NCBI RefSeq assembly: GCF_005405465.1
Contig: NZ_BJEC01000006.1
Location: forward strand, 1-64,000
Reading direction: 5' to 3'
DNA from: Weissella thailandensis
Lineage (GTDB): Bacteria > Bacillota > Bacilli > Lactobacillales > Lactobacillaceae
DNA: 64,000 nt
The notes below the pieces were generated by a model. That model searched no databases. It had not been told where the DNA came from and saw only the letters and a list, made by a program, of their open reading frames with translations. Position 1 is the stretch's first letter. Each line of letters opens with the position of its first letter. The position numbers were made by a program, and so were the translations under genes. Shown here in pieces: positions 15,904 to 25,406 of this stretch.

Positions 15904-17598
15904 ATGTCATTCGATGGACTTTTTACACACGCAATGGTGCAAGAATTAAATGAGACTTTGGCTGGTGGCCGAATAATGAAAATTCATCAACCATATGCTA
16001 ATGAAATATTTTTAATAGTTCGACATAATCGACAAAATTTTCCAGTCTTACTGAGTGCCCATCCAGCATTTGCCCGGGCTCAAATTTCAAGAATCAAATA
16101 TACTAATCCACAAACTGCACCAAACTTTGCTATGATGCTTCGTAAGCATCTTGAAGGTTCAAGACTAATCAAAGTTGAGCAGGTTGAAAATGATCGTATT
16201 ATTAGACTAGTTACTTCAGGCCGTGATGAACTAGGGGATGAAGAACAAACAACATTGATTTTAGAGATGATGGGCCGTCATTCAAATTTATTTCTGGTTG
16301 ATGAAAAAACACAGCGCATTATTGACCTAATCAAGCATGTACCAGCTGATCAGAATCGCGTGCGTACATTGATGCCTGGTGGAACCTATGTTTTACCACC
16401 TAAACAAAATGTTATTAATCCATTCAAGAGTTTAGATGGTTTAGCTAACGTTATTTTAGATAATCCGAAAGTTGACGATTTAGCTAAAAATATTCAACAG
16501 CAGTTTCAAGGATTTGCCCGTGACTCAGCAAATGAATTAGCCCATGTTTTACAACAATCAGGTGATGCATTGGCACTAGCAACAGCTTGGTTAGACCAGT
16601 TTAATAAGCCAAAGCCAGAATTGATCACGACGGACCGTGGGGTTACCTTTACGCCATTTAATTGGATAACAGTTTCTGGTAATACAACCACATATGACTC
16701 ATTGAGCGAGCTATTAGATGCTTATTTTGCGGAAAAGTCTGAACATGATCGTGTGCAGCAACAAGCGGTCATTGTTTTAAGGACCGTCCGTAATGAATTG
16801 AAAAAGAATAAGAAAAAAATTGAGAAGCAAAATAATGAATTGTTGAAAGCTGATCACGCTGACGAATATCGTGTAAAAGGTGAGCTATTAACCACGTACA
16901 TGTCTCAAATTAAGCGTGGGATGACGGAAATAACCTTACCTAATTATTATGATGATAATAAATCATTAAAAATAACTTTGTCTAATCAAATTGGTCCATC
17001 TCAGAATGCTCAAAAGTATTTTACAAAGTATAATAAGCTAAAGAATTCTGTGAAATATTTGAATTCACAGATTGCGCTAGCGCAACAGGAAGTTGATTAT
17101 TTCGAAACCTTATTGGCACAGATTGATATTGCTTCACCTAAGGATATAGCTGAAATTAGGGAAGAATTAACACAAGAAGGTTATTTGCGTGTGCAACATA
17201 AGAAGAAGCAGAAGCCAAAGGTTAGTCAACCTGAAAAGTTCTACGCTACAGATGGTACATTGATTGAAGTTGGTAAAAATAATTTGCAAAATGAACGGTT
17301 GTCTATGAAGACTGCAGCAAAATCTGATATTTGGTTGCACACAAAAGATATTCCGGGATCACACGTTATCATTCATGATAATGAACCGACAGAACAAACT
17401 TTGTATGAGGGTGCGATGCTGGCAGCTTATTTTTCAAAAGCACGAGAATCAGCTAATGTCCCGGTAGATTACTTACCAGTCAGACGATTAAGAAAACCAA
17501 ATGGTTCGAAACCAGGATTCGTTATTTTTGAAGGACAAACAACGATGACAGTTACACCAGAACTGCAATTAGTGCAAAAATTACGACAAAATAATTAA
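15904..17598 (+). CDS. rqcH: RqcH/FpbA family NFACT protein
   Basis: NFACT-family protein, formerly annotated as fibronectin-binding protein. In B. subtilis, RqcH binds stalled 50S-nascent chain complexes and adds alanine tails for degradation. Order: NFACT-N (1-~270, starting MSFDGLFTHAMVQEL), a coiled-coil arm (~280-430), and the NFACT-R domain (~440-545, with DIWLHTKDIPGSHVII). ~564 aa. A TTG at 15892 is in frame but sits against AAGGGGA; ATG 15904 gives the canonical beginning. Followed by a terminator. Confidence 0.93.
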   Translation: MSFDGLFTHAMVQELNETLAGGRIMKIHQPYANEIFLIVRHNRQNFPVLLSAHPAFARAQISRIKYTNPQTAPNFAMMLRKHLEGSRLIKVEQVENDRIIRLVTSGRDELGDEEQTTLILEMMGRHSNLFLVDEKTQRIIDLIKHVPADQNRVRTLMPGGTYVLPPKQNVINPFKSLDGLANVILDNPKVDDLAKNIQQQFQGFARDSANELAHVLQQSGDALALATAWLDQFNKPKPELITTDRGVTFTPFNWITVSGNTTTYDSLSELLDAYFAEKSEHDRVQQQAVIVLRTVRNELKKNKKKIEKQNNELLKADHADEYRVKGELLTTYMSQIKRGMTEITLPNYYDDNKSLKITLSNQIGPSQNAQKYFTKYNKLKNSVKYLNSQIALAQQEVDYFETLLAQIDIASPKDIAEIREELTQEGYLRVQHKKKQKPKVSQPEKFYATDGTLIEVGKNNLQNERLSMKTAAKSDIWLHTKDIPGSHVIIHDNEPTEQTLYEGAMLAAYFSKARESANVPVDYLPVRRLRKPNGSKPGFVIFEGQTTMTVTPELQLVQKLRQNN

Positions 17599-17611
17599 GA
17601 AAGACTTTAGG

Positions 17612-17647
17612 GTCAGGTTAACCACGTGTATTAGCCTGACTTTTTTA
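17612..17647 (+). terminator. Terminator after rqcH
   Basis: Stem GTCAGG (17612-17617) / CCTGAC (17635-17640), extended by GTTAA/TTAG pairing, followed by TTTTTTAG. Confidence 0.8.
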
Positions 17648-17737
17648 GTATCTTATTTATAAAAAGTATCTCGTTAAAGTACGCAGATACATGAACAATT
17701 ATTAAATGATATGTTGAACTAGTAGTGGAGGGGCATA

Positions 17738-18403
17738 ATGGAAAAAGAAATTGCATTGGCCGATATACCAACAATGGAGGCTGCAATTAATGCTGGTGTG
17801 AATCGAGTTGAGTTAAATGCCAATCTTGAAGTGGGTGGTTTAACGCCAGATCCTGATACTGTTGCTAGAGCTGTTCAGTTAGCTGCAAAGTCTGATATTG
17901 ATTTGGTTGTCATGATTCGCCCTCGAGCTGGTAATTTCAATTATAACTATGATGAAATTGAAACAATGCGGCAATCTATCCTAACTTTTAAAAGTTTAGG
18001 TGTACAAACGGTTACTTTTGGGATTGTCGATGAAAAAGGGCGCCTAGCGCGTCACCATATGTTGAAATTACTTGAGGCATCAAAGCCGATGAAAGTTGTT
18101 TGTCACATGGCCTTTGACGCCATTGACTCGACTTGTCAGTTACAGGCTTTGCAGTGGCTACATCAATATGGCGTTATTCGTGTATTAACGCATGGTGGTG
18201 CTTTACAGGCGGGTATCCAGGAGACGTTGCCCCATTTACAAGAAATTGTTGCAATGGCGCCTAATGGACTAACTATTATGCCTGGTGGTGGTGTATCCTA
18301 TATGAATGCAACTGAGATAGCAACTGTTCTTGGAGTAAAAGATGTTCATGGCTCAAAAATTGTGAGATTGCCACGAGTTAAAGATCGGCAAGCTTGCAAT
18401 TAA
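17738..18403 (+). CDS. cutC: CutC-family protein
   Basis: TIM-barrel protein of the CutC family, named for copper homeostasis though its biochemical role is unsettled. Family blocks are visible: GVNRVELNANLEVGGLTPD (20-38), MIRPRAGNFNY (~60-70), FGIVDEKGRL and CHMAFDAID (~125). 221 aa is typical. TGGAGGGGC precedes the ATG. The marR-type gene starts 12 nt after its stop, so the two are probably one transcript. Confidence 0.9.
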   Translation: MEKEIALADIPTMEAAINAGVNRVELNANLEVGGLTPDPDTVARAVQLAAKSDIDLVVMIRPRAGNFNYNYDEIETMRQSILTFKSLGVQTVTFGIVDEKGRLARHHMLKLLEASKPMKVVCHMAFDAIDSTCQLQALQWLHQYGVIRVLTHGGALQAGIQETLPHLQEIVAMAPNGLTIMPGGGVSYMNATEIATVLGVKDVHGSKIVRLPRVKDRQACN

Positions 18404-18415
18404 ATGGAGGTTAAA

Positions 18416-18832
18416 ATGAAAACGATTCTTGAAGCGCTAAGGCATACTGAAAAACAATATAAAACGGTTTTAACAAAAATCACTAAAGATAGTGGGATAA
18501 CTATTGCCGAATGGCAATTATTGCAGCATCTAGATGATGCAATTGATACACAGGATAAATTATCTATCGATATGGGCTTAGATAATTCAACCTTGTCGCG
18601 ACAGTTGCATTCGTTAATTAAAAAAGAATTGATTGCCAGTGAAGCGATTGGCAAAGACCACAGACAGTTGATATATAAGCTTACCTTACTTGGTTCAGAT
18701 ACTTTGCATGAAATTAATGAACAACATAAATCTTTTCAGGATAATGTCTTTCAATTATGGTCAGATGAGGAAACTAGTATGCTCCAAATTTTGTTGAATC
18801 GACTCAGCAAATCAATGAATAAGCCCTTTTAA
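18416..18832 (+). CDS. MarR-family transcriptional regulator
   Basis: 138-aa winged-helix regulator. ITIAEWQLLQHLDD, then KLSIDMGLDNSTLSRQLHSL as the recognition helix region (~45-64), a KDHRQLIYKLT wing and a C-terminal dimerisation helix are visible. The frame is open from ATG 18404, but that codon precedes the GGAGG (18407-18411), which fits the ATG at 18416. No cysteine is present, so a thiol-based redox switch is unlikely. Ligand and targets are unknown; the nearest candidate is its own cutC-marR unit. Confidence 0.85.
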   Translation: MKTILEALRHTEKQYKTVLTKITKDSGITIAEWQLLQHLDDAIDTQDKLSIDMGLDNSTLSRQLHSLIKKELIASEAIGKDHRQLIYKLTLLGSDTLHEINEQHKSFQDNVFQLWSDEETSMLQILLNRLSKSMNKPF

Positions 18833-19013
18833 ATGGATAATAACTGGCACAGAATGAAAACCTGGCTGATTTGTGGTATGATTTTACGAGTACTTAAGTC
18901 ATTATATATACAAGAATAAGTTCTTAGCCTAGTTAATTACATATAAAAAGACTACGAAGAACACATAGGATGGTAATTTACGTGTCCGATGACTTTGAAA
19001 GGATTGAATTAAG

Positions 19014-19880
19014 ATGAAACTTGCAGTCGTAACTGATTCAACAGCATATCTGGATCAAGAAGAAATTGATAAATATGATATTAAGGTTGTTTCAATACCA
19101 GTTATAATCGATGGTGTAACTTACCATGAGGGTATTGATATCACAACTGAAGAGTTTTATGAAAAATTAGCCGCATCTTCAGAATTTCCGACAACGTCAC
19201 AACCAGCTGTTGGTGATTGGCTATCATTATTTGATTCATTAAAACTTGAGGGTTATGAAGGTGCTATTGTGATTAACTTAGCAGCCACTATTTCGGGAAC
19301 TGTGAATACAGTTGCCGGTTTGGACAACATGGTTGATGATTTTAAAGTTTATGGTTATGATTCAAAGATAACAGTCCGTTTAATGGGCCACTTAGTAATG
19401 AAGGCTGCCCAATTGGCTCAAAAGGATGAACCAATCGATAACATACTTAAGAAGTTGGATGAACTATCAGCAACAATTGATGAGTGCTTTATTGTTGATG
19501 ATTTGCAAAACTTGGTTCGAGGTGGTCGCTTGTCTAATGCTTCTGCATTTATCGGAACCATGTTAAAAATTAAGCCCTTACTAACTTTTGATGATGAAAC
19601 CAATCACATTGTGCCATTTGAGAAAGTACGTTCAATGAAAAAGGCCATGCAACGGGCTGAAGTGTTGTTTGCACAGGCAAAAGAAACGGCTGATTATCCA
19701 ATACGGGCAATGGTTATTCAAGGAAATGATAAAGAAGCTGGCCAGGCATGGCATGATAAGTTGCAAAAGGAATACCCAGATATCCGTATTGAGTTTAGTT
19801 ATATTGGTCCAGTTATTGGTGCGCATCTAGGAAAGGGTGCTCTCGCATTGGCATGGCTACGAGAACCAGATTCGTTATAA
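19014..19880 (+). CDS. DegV-family fatty acid-binding protein (copy 1)
   Basis: DegV/FakB-type protein that binds a fatty acid in the cytoplasm and, in characterised cases, presents it to the kinase FakA. VVTDSTAYL (5-13), TSQPAVGDW (~64) and the GGRLSNASAFIG block (~170) are the family signatures. 288 aa. GAAAGGATTGAA precedes the ATG. A paralogue follows 141 nt downstream with the same layout but low identity, which suggests different lipid preferences (inference). Confidence 0.9.
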   Translation: MKLAVVTDSTAYLDQEEIDKYDIKVVSIPVIIDGVTYHEGIDITTEEFYEKLAASSEFPTTSQPAVGDWLSLFDSLKLEGYEGAIVINLAATISGTVNTVAGLDNMVDDFKVYGYDSKITVRLMGHLVMKAAQLAQKDEPIDNILKKLDELSATIDECFIVDDLQNLVRGGRLSNASAFIGTMLKIKPLLTFDDETNHIVPFEKVRSMKKAMQRAEVLFAQAKETADYPIRAMVIQGNDKEAGQAWHDKLQKEYPDIRIEFSYIGPVIGAHLGKGALALAWLREPDSL

Positions 19881-20021
19881 AATAATTGGTAAACTATCAA
19901 ATTTTTGATTTAGTTATAAAGACCAGATTAACAGTTTTTGTATATCAGTTAATTGAAAAACAATTAAAAAAATGAGATAATTAGTCATAATGAATTACAA
20001 GAAAACGGGGAATTAAATACT

Positions 20022-20867
20022 ATGGCCCAAGTAAAAATTGTCACTGATTCGACAGCGATGTTATTGCCAGATGAAATTGAAAAGTACGATATAAAAGTTA
20101 TTCCATTAACAATTACAATAGATGATGTCACTTATCAAGACGGCATTACTATTTCACCAGTTGAGTTTATGGATAAGATGGCGGCATCTAAAAACTTACC
20201 ACAGACTTCTCAACCGGCTTTAGGTGTTTTCACTGAAATTTATGAACCACTAGTTGCTGACGGTTCGTCAGTCATTTCAATTCATTTAACGAAGGGATTG
20301 TCTGGTTCTGTTGATGCAGCCAGACAAGCTGCCATGATGGTCGATGGTGACGTGACTGTCATTGATTCAGATTTGATTGACCGTTCATTGGGGATGGTTG
20401 TCTTGGCAGCTGCTGAGAAGGCCGCTACAGGAGCAAGTCGTGATGAAGTGTTAGCTGAAATCAATGCGGTAAAGGCAAAGACTGAACAATACGTACTTGT
20501 TTCAAAACTTGATAATTTAGTTGCTGGTGGACGTTTGTCAAAGACAGCTGGTCTATTGGCAGGTATGTTAAACATTCATATTGGTGCTCACGTTGTTAAA
20601 GGGAATATCAACGTTGAGACAAAAGGGCGTGGTGTTAAGTCAACCAAAGCGTACTTACGAAAGATTATAGAAATATTGCAGGCTGCACCAAATGGGGTCC
20701 ATGCTATTGGTATTTCGACCGCAGGTATCCCTGACAAAAGAGAAGCATTAGGCGAACAATTACGAAAGCTTTTCCCAGGGGTAGAAATTGTTTTGCAACA
20801 GACGACACCGGTAGTTGCAACGCACACAGGTGATGATGCAATTGGCTTTAGTTACCAATTAAATTAA
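20022..20867 (+). CDS. DegV-family fatty acid-binding protein (copy 2)
   Basis: Second DegV/FakB-type protein. KIVTDSTAML (4-13), TSQPALGVF (~64) and GGRLSKTAGLLAG (~168) match the family; the lipid-contacting residues cannot be judged by eye. 281 aa. ACGGGGAA precedes the ATG. No fakA kinase is nearby. A clear terminator follows at 20899, so the degV pair may be one transcript or two; the gap between them has no strong terminator. Confidence 0.9.
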   Translation: MAQVKIVTDSTAMLLPDEIEKYDIKVIPLTITIDDVTYQDGITISPVEFMDKMAASKNLPQTSQPALGVFTEIYEPLVADGSSVISIHLTKGLSGSVDAARQAAMMVDGDVTVIDSDLIDRSLGMVVLAAAEKAATGASRDEVLAEINAVKAKTEQYVLVSKLDNLVAGGRLSKTAGLLAGMLNIHIGAHVVKGNINVETKGRGVKSTKAYLRKIIEILQAAPNGVHAIGISTAGIPDKREALGEQLRKLFPGVEIVLQQTTPVVATHTGDDAIGFSYQLN

Positions 20868-20898
20868 TCGATTAATAATAGATTTTAAGTATAAAGAG

Positions 20899-20930
20899 AG
20901 GTTGGGACAATAAACGTTCCAACCTTTTTG
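20899..20930 (+). terminator. Terminator after the degV pair
   Basis: Stem AGGTTGGGAC (20899-20908) / GTTCCAACCT (20916-20925) with one G-U pair and a 7-nt loop, then TTTTTG. Confidence 0.88.
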
Positions 20931-21002
20931 TGTGGTTGTAAAATATGGTAAAATGATTAGTTAGGTTATTATTAATCACTGACTAGAAAGGAGTCACCTG
21001 TT

Positions 21003-21875
21003 ATGCAAAGAAAGATGTATTTATTTTTAGCCAGTTTATTTGCTTTTTTTATTGTTGGTATAGGTACCGTAAACGCAGATAATAAAGAAAAAATTAATTT
21101 AGTTGCTGTCGGTGACTCATTAACTGAAGGAATTGGGGATACAACCAAGCAGCAGGGATATACTAAGAGGACTGCAAAGAAACTTACCAAAAAGTATGAT
21201 GTGGATGTTAATACGTCAAATTATGGAAAAGCTGGTGATCGTTCTGACCAAATTTTGGCACGAATCAAAGCAAATTCTCAAGCAAAAAAAAATATTAAGC
21301 AGGCCGATGCTATTGTTTTAACGGTTGGTGGTAATGATTTGCAGCAGACCCTATTTAAGGCAGTCTTTTCTAAATCTCAATCTGCAGTGACGAAACATGT
21401 TGAACAGGCTATGCCGGATTATACCGAACATCTGACTGAACTAACTGATTTTCTAAAAAAACAAAATAAAGATGCACCGATATATTTATTTGGTAACTAT
21501 AATCCGTTATACGTTTACCTAGCAAATCGAGAAGACTTAAATGATGACGTCAAGATATATAATGATATCAATGCAAATTTGGCGTCTGTGGATGATCGCA
21601 TTTATTATGTATCCACATTTAAAACATTGACTTTCGGGCAATATAAGACGAAAGCGTCTCGTGAAAAATTACGGAAAACATCTCAGAATGCTAATCGTGG
21701 TTCATTAAACAATAAAGTTGTAACCAAAACATTAACTGCTGAGAAAAATGTCGAACTAAATCGATATATCACGACACAAGATCACTACCATCCAAATAAC
21801 TTAGGTTATGATAAAATGAGTACACTATTGGTTAAAAAAATGTCAGGAAATAAACAGGACTGGTTGAAGAAATAA
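21003..21875 (+). CDS. Secreted SGNH/GDSL-family hydrolase (YpmR-like)
   Basis: An extracellular esterase/lipase-type protein of unknown substrate. Residues 1-~24 form a signal peptide with hydrophobic core LFLASLFAFFIVGIG and a VNA/DN cleavage site. The catalytic blocks follow: GDSLTEGIGD (nucleophile Ser), GNDL (~116) and a C-terminal DHYHPN (~268), which supplies the Asp-His pair. 290 aa. AAAGGAGTCACC precedes the ATG. It is followed after 1 nt by a DUF2140 gene, as in ypmR-ypmS of Bacillus. Confidence 0.87.
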   Translation: MQRKMYLFLASLFAFFIVGIGTVNADNKEKINLVAVGDSLTEGIGDTTKQQGYTKRTAKKLTKKYDVDVNTSNYGKAGDRSDQILARIKANSQAKKNIKQADAIVLTVGGNDLQQTLFKAVFSKSQSAVTKHVEQAMPDYTEHLTELTDFLKKQNKDAPIYLFGNYNPLYVYLANREDLNDDVKIYNDINANLASVDDRIYYVSTFKTLTFGQYKTKASREKLRKTSQNANRGSLNNKVVTKTLTAEKNVELNRYITTQDHYHPNNLGYDKMSTLLVKKMSGNKQDWLKK

Positions 21876-21876
21876 T

Positions 21877-22494
21877 ATGAAACAAGACAATGTACGGTCT
21901 AATATAGACGAGATTGTTCGTCAATCACAAAAACGAGGTTTCTTAAAAGGTGTATTAGGTACACTGCTGGTATTAGTTATTTTGAGTGCAGTGCTACTTT
22001 TTATTCCGCAGAATCATCAACATGTGACGGACACGCAGCCAGAAATTGGCCAGGCGTCATTCGAAGTTAGTGTGAGTCGTCAGGAGCTAAATGCCCTTGT
22101 TGAAAAATATATTAATGCTGATCCATCTTTGAGTCATCAATTTCGATTTGAAATGCAAAAGAAGGGTATGATGTTGTATGGTACGTACAAGCTCTTTGGC
22201 CAATCCGTTGATTTTGGTATGCGAATGACACCAGAAGTTACTAAGAATGGTGGTATCCTACTTCATGCAAACTCAGTTGCTGTGGGCCAATTGCCGTTAC
22301 CAGTGAAATATGTCATGAATTACTTTGGAAAAAAGGTCGATTTACCTAATTGGCTAACATTAGATGCACAGAAAAAAACATTGTTAATTGATTTAGGAAA
22401 GGCACCAAAAGTACAGGGTGTTCGTGTAAAAGCAGTTCAAATTAATCCTGAAAAGGATAAATTTGTATTTAAAGGAGGATTTTCAGATAAATGA
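21877..22494 (+). CDS. YpmS-like DUF2140 membrane protein
   Basis: 205-aa protein with a short cytoplasmic head, one transmembrane helix (~25-43, VLGTLLVLVILSAVLLFIP) and an extracellular domain typical of the DUF2140/YpmS family (VSVSRQELNALVEKYI; GQLPLPVKYVMNYFG). Function is unknown. It starts 1 nt after the SGNH hydrolase stop and overlaps the yozE-type gene by 4 nt (ATGA), so all three are translated from one mRNA. A joint role at the cell surface is inferred from context only. Confidence 0.82.
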   Translation: MKQDNVRSNIDEIVRQSQKRGFLKGVLGTLLVLVILSAVLLFIPQNHQHVTDTQPEIGQASFEVSVSRQELNALVEKYINADPSLSHQFRFEMQKKGMMLYGTYKLFGQSVDFGMRMTPEVTKNGGILLHANSVAVGQLPLPVKYVMNYFGKKVDLPNWLTLDAQKKTLLIDLGKAPKVQGVRVKAVQINPEKDKFVFKGGFSDK

Positions 22495-22712
22495 GACGCC
22501 CTTTTTTTCAATGGTTAATGACTCAACGAAATCCAACAACGGCTGATGAAGTCGAAAATTTTGCGAATGCAGCATTTTATGATACGCAGTTTCCCAAACA
22601 GTCAGATAATTTTGATTTGATTTCAAGGTATTTGGAAGAAAATGCCACCTATTTACACAGTATGTCCATATTCGATCAAGCATGGTCGATGTATCAGGCA
22701 TCAGAAGAATAA
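22491..22712 (+). CDS. YozE-like protein (UPF0346)
   Basis: 73-aa protein matching the YozE SAM-like fold family: FFQWLMTQRNPTTADEVENF at the N terminus, then FPKQSDNFDLISRYLEENA. Function is unknown. The ATG overlaps the DUF2140 stop by 4 nt and follows AAAGGAGG, so expression is coupled. It lies 21 nt before rbgA. Confidence 0.85.
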   Translation: MRRPFFQWLMTQRNPTTADEVENFANAAFYDTQFPKQSDNFDLISRYLEENATYLHSMSIFDQAWSMYQASEE

Positions 22713-22733
22713 TTGAACGCGAAGGAGTATACA

Positions 22734-23606
22734 ATGTCTCAAATCATACAATGGTTTCCAGGTCATATGGCTAAAGCTTTCCGTCTCATGCGTGAGAATC
22801 TAAAACATGTCGATATTGTTTTTGAGTTAGTTGACGCACGTATACCATTGTCATCGCGAAACCCAGAATTAGATGAGGTTCTTGGTGAGAAACCACGTTT
22901 GTTAATTATGACGAAAACAGATTTGGCCGATCCTGAGCGTACTAGCATCTGGCGCGACTATTTTGAATCCCAAGGATTAACAGTCGTATCTTTGGATACA
23001 CGAGGTAATAAAACACCACAAATGATTACAAAAGCAGCCCGTTCTGTGCTAGCAGATAAGTGGCGTAATTTGGAAGAAAAGGGTGTTCAAGATAAAGCAA
23101 TTCGTGCGTTAGTAGCAGGTATACCAAATGTGGGTAAGTCCACTTTGTTAAACCACTTGGTAATGAAGAATGTGGCGATAACTGGTGATCGTCCAGGTGT
23201 TACCAAAAAACTACAATGGTTAAAGACACCCACAAATCTTGAATTGCTGGATACACCAGGTGTTTTATGGCCTAAATTTACTGATCAACGGGTAGGTCAA
23301 CATTTAGCAATGACTGGCGCTATCAAAGATCAGCTGATCAATTTGGATGATATTGCGTTGACGACATTAAAATTCTTTAGAGACTATCACCCCGAAGCGA
23401 TTACCACACGTTATCATCTAAGTGAATCAGTTTGGGATGAAAAATCTGATGTTGTTATTTTGTTATTGATAACTGAAAAACTGGGCTTTAAAGATGACTA
23501 TGATCGTGCATCTGAGCGGTTATTACTTGACTTACGGCGTGGTAAATTAGGACGTTATACAGTAGAACTACCAGATGATCATATCGGTGAGGTAGTCGAT
23601 GGGTAA
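22734..23606 (+). CDS. rbgA: Ribosome biogenesis GTPase RbgA (YlqF)
   Basis: Circularly permuted GTPase needed for late 50S assembly. The G4 motif TKTDLAD (~60) comes before G1 GIPNVGKSTLLN (~123-134) and G3 DTPG (~170), the permuted order of the YlqF group; IQWFPGHMAKAFR is the family N terminus. 290 aa from ATG 22734, chosen over the in-frame TTG at 22713 because AAGGAG lies at 22722-22727. Overlaps rnhB by 8 nt, the common rbgA-rnhB pair. Confidence 0.94.
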   Translation: MSQIIQWFPGHMAKAFRLMRENLKHVDIVFELVDARIPLSSRNPELDEVLGEKPRLLIMTKTDLADPERTSIWRDYFESQGLTVVSLDTRGNKTPQMITKAARSVLADKWRNLEEKGVQDKAIRALVAGIPNVGKSTLLNHLVMKNVAITGDRPGVTKKLQWLKTPTNLELLDTPGVLWPKFTDQRVGQHLAMTGAIKDQLINLDDIALTTLKFFRDYHPEAITTRYHLSESVWDEKSDVVILLLITEKLGFKDDYDRASERLLLDLRRGKLGRYTVELPDDHIGEVVDG

Positions 23607-24363
23607 GTTAGAGACGATTTCCGAAATAAAACATCTATTATTAAACCAGCCATCTGCCGAAGATCTGCTACGTTGGCAGTCTGATAGCCGGATTGGTGTT
23701 CAAAAGTTATTAAGTCGATATAAAAAACAACAAGAAAAATTACTAGCACAACAACAGGCTTTTGATAATCGACTAACTTTTGAAAAAAATGCCTGGCAAA
23801 AAGGTCAGATTGTTGCTGGTATTGATGAAGTTGGTCGGGGACCATTAGCTGGTCCCGTAGTCGCAGCGGCGGTTGTGATTGATGAAACTTTTGATATGAC
23901 GCTTGTCCATGACTCAAAACAGCTTTCTGCCAAAACACGTGAGGCACTTGATGTAGAATTACGTGAAAAGGTAGTTGACTTCGCATTTGGAGTTGTTGAT
24001 GCAGCAGAGATTGATCGCTTAAATATTTATGAGGCATCCCGAGTTGCGATGCGGCAAGCGGTGGAAGGCTTGACAGCCCATGTCGACAAATTATTAATTG
24101 ATGCGATGACGGTCGATTTAGAAATACCCCAAGAAAAGTTAATCAAAGGTGATGATCGAAGCATTTCAATTGGGGCTGCATCTATTTTAGCTAAAAATTA
24201 TCGAGATAATTTGATGAAAGATTTTGCACAACAATTTCCAGGTTATGGTTTTGAACATAATGCAGGATATGGAACAGCAGAACACTTAGCAGGATTAAAT
24301 ACATTTGGAATTACACCAATTCATCGTACGACATTTGCGCCAGTCAGAAAATTTTTAAATTGA
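23599..24363 (+). CDS. rnhB: Ribonuclease HII
   Basis: Cleaves RNA in RNA-DNA hybrids, including single ribonucleotides in DNA. Catalytic motif AGIDEVGRGPLAGPVVAAAV carries D76/E77; the central LLIDAMTVD and the GDDRSISIGAASILAK block follow. 254 aa with an N-terminal extension of ~70 residues, as in other Firmicutes RnhB. The ATG lies within the end of rbgA. Confidence 0.95.
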   Translation: MGKLETISEIKHLLLNQPSAEDLLRWQSDSRIGVQKLLSRYKKQQEKLLAQQQAFDNRLTFEKNAWQKGQIVAGIDEVGRGPLAGPVVAAAVVIDETFDMTLVHDSKQLSAKTREALDVELREKVVDFAFGVVDAAEIDRLNIYEASRVAMRQAVEGLTAHVDKLLIDAMTVDLEIPQEKLIKGDDRSISIGAASILAKNYRDNLMKDFAQQFPGYGFEHNAGYGTAEHLAGLNTFGITPIHRTTFAPVRKFLN

Positions 24364-24411
24364 TGAACAAATCACGTTGCTAATCGTCCTTTTTTAGAAA
24401 GGAGATATATT

Positions 24412-25278
24412 ATGGCACAACGTGATTTTTTATTGTGGTTATTAATGGTTCCGGGGCTGAGTATCAAAGGACGGTATCGTATTTGGATTTATTTGCGTGA
24501 CAATAAATTATTAAAATTACCATGGCAACAAATTCTAATAATTAGTAAAATGCGTCAACCGAAACGAGATGCAGCAACTTTTTGGTTTAAGCAAACCAAG
24601 TGGCAAGTTGACTGGCAACGATTACGGAAGCAAAAATTCATCGCAATTTGTGATAAAGAATATCCGATATATCTCTATGAATGTATTGATGCGCCCATTT
24701 GTTTATTTTACAAAGGTGATTTATCATTACTTTCACAACCATTAGTAGCTATTGTAGGCTCTAGGCAAGCAACAAAGTATGGGCAAGGCGTCTTGTCATC
24801 ATGGATTCCAGATTTGGCGGGTGCTGGTCTGGTAACGGTTTCTGGACTGGCTGCCGGAATTGATGAATTAACACACCGTGAAACGCTCAAAGTAAAGGGC
24901 AAAACAGTTGCCGTTACCGGAACAGGACTTGATAAAATTTATCCCAAACGTTCTGATCAACTTCAAGATATTATTGCCCATGAGGGATTACTATTATCGG
25001 AATATTTACCTTGGCAAGGACCAAAACGACAACATTTTCCAGCAAGAAATCGTATTATCTCAGGACTATCTCAAGTTTGCTTGGTTATTGAGGCTAAAAA
25101 AAGGTCTGGTTCACTCATTACAGCGATGCTAGCATTGGACCAAAATCGTACGGTTATGGCACTACCTGGTCGGGTTGATGTCCCAACTTCTAGGGGAACA
25201 AATGAATTGATTTTGGCAGGGGCAATTCCCGTTTTGTCTGTAGAACAAATCATTTTAGAATTTGCCAATTTTTACTAA
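24412..25278 (+). CDS. dprA: DNA-processing protein DprA/Smf
   Basis: Loads RecA on incoming single-stranded DNA during natural transformation; also widely conserved in non-transformable bacteria. The Rossmann-like core shows VAIVGSRQATKYG (~113-125), VSGLAAGID (~143), LPWQGPKRQHFPARNRIISG and ALPGRVD. 288 aa. AAAGGAGATAT precedes the ATG. It lies before topA, the standard dprA-topA order. The protein is intact; competence itself cannot be judged from this window. Confidence 0.93.
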   Translation: MAQRDFLLWLLMVPGLSIKGRYRIWIYLRDNKLLKLPWQQILIISKMRQPKRDAATFWFKQTKWQVDWQRLRKQKFIAICDKEYPIYLYECIDAPICLFYKGDLSLLSQPLVAIVGSRQATKYGQGVLSSWIPDLAGAGLVTVSGLAAGIDELTHRETLKVKGKTVAVTGTGLDKIYPKRSDQLQDIIAHEGLLLSEYLPWQGPKRQHFPARNRIISGLSQVCLVIEAKKRSGSLITAMLALDQNRTVMALPGRVDVPTSRGTNELILAGAIPVLSVEQIILEFANFY

Positions 25279-25306
25279 TTTGTTGCTTGTATCATACAAT
25301 GGGCAT

Positions 25307-25336
25307 TTGGCAAAGCTTTGCTGTATAGTGTATAGT
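25307..25336 (+). promoter_or_regulatory. Possible topA promoter
   Basis: TTGGCA (25307-25312), 18-bp spacer, TATAGT (25331-25336), inside the 128-nt dprA-topA gap. Sequence match only. Confidence 0.35.
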
Positions 25337-25406
25337 ACAATATTGTTAGGAACTTAAGCTAATGAAAATAATAAAAAATAAACTATAAGAAAAGAGGTGC
25401 ACGCAA

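Noticed and set aside
18872-18882. Extended -10-like TGGTATGAT upstream of the first degV gene
   Set aside because: No acceptable -35 at the right distance; too weak to list as a promoter.
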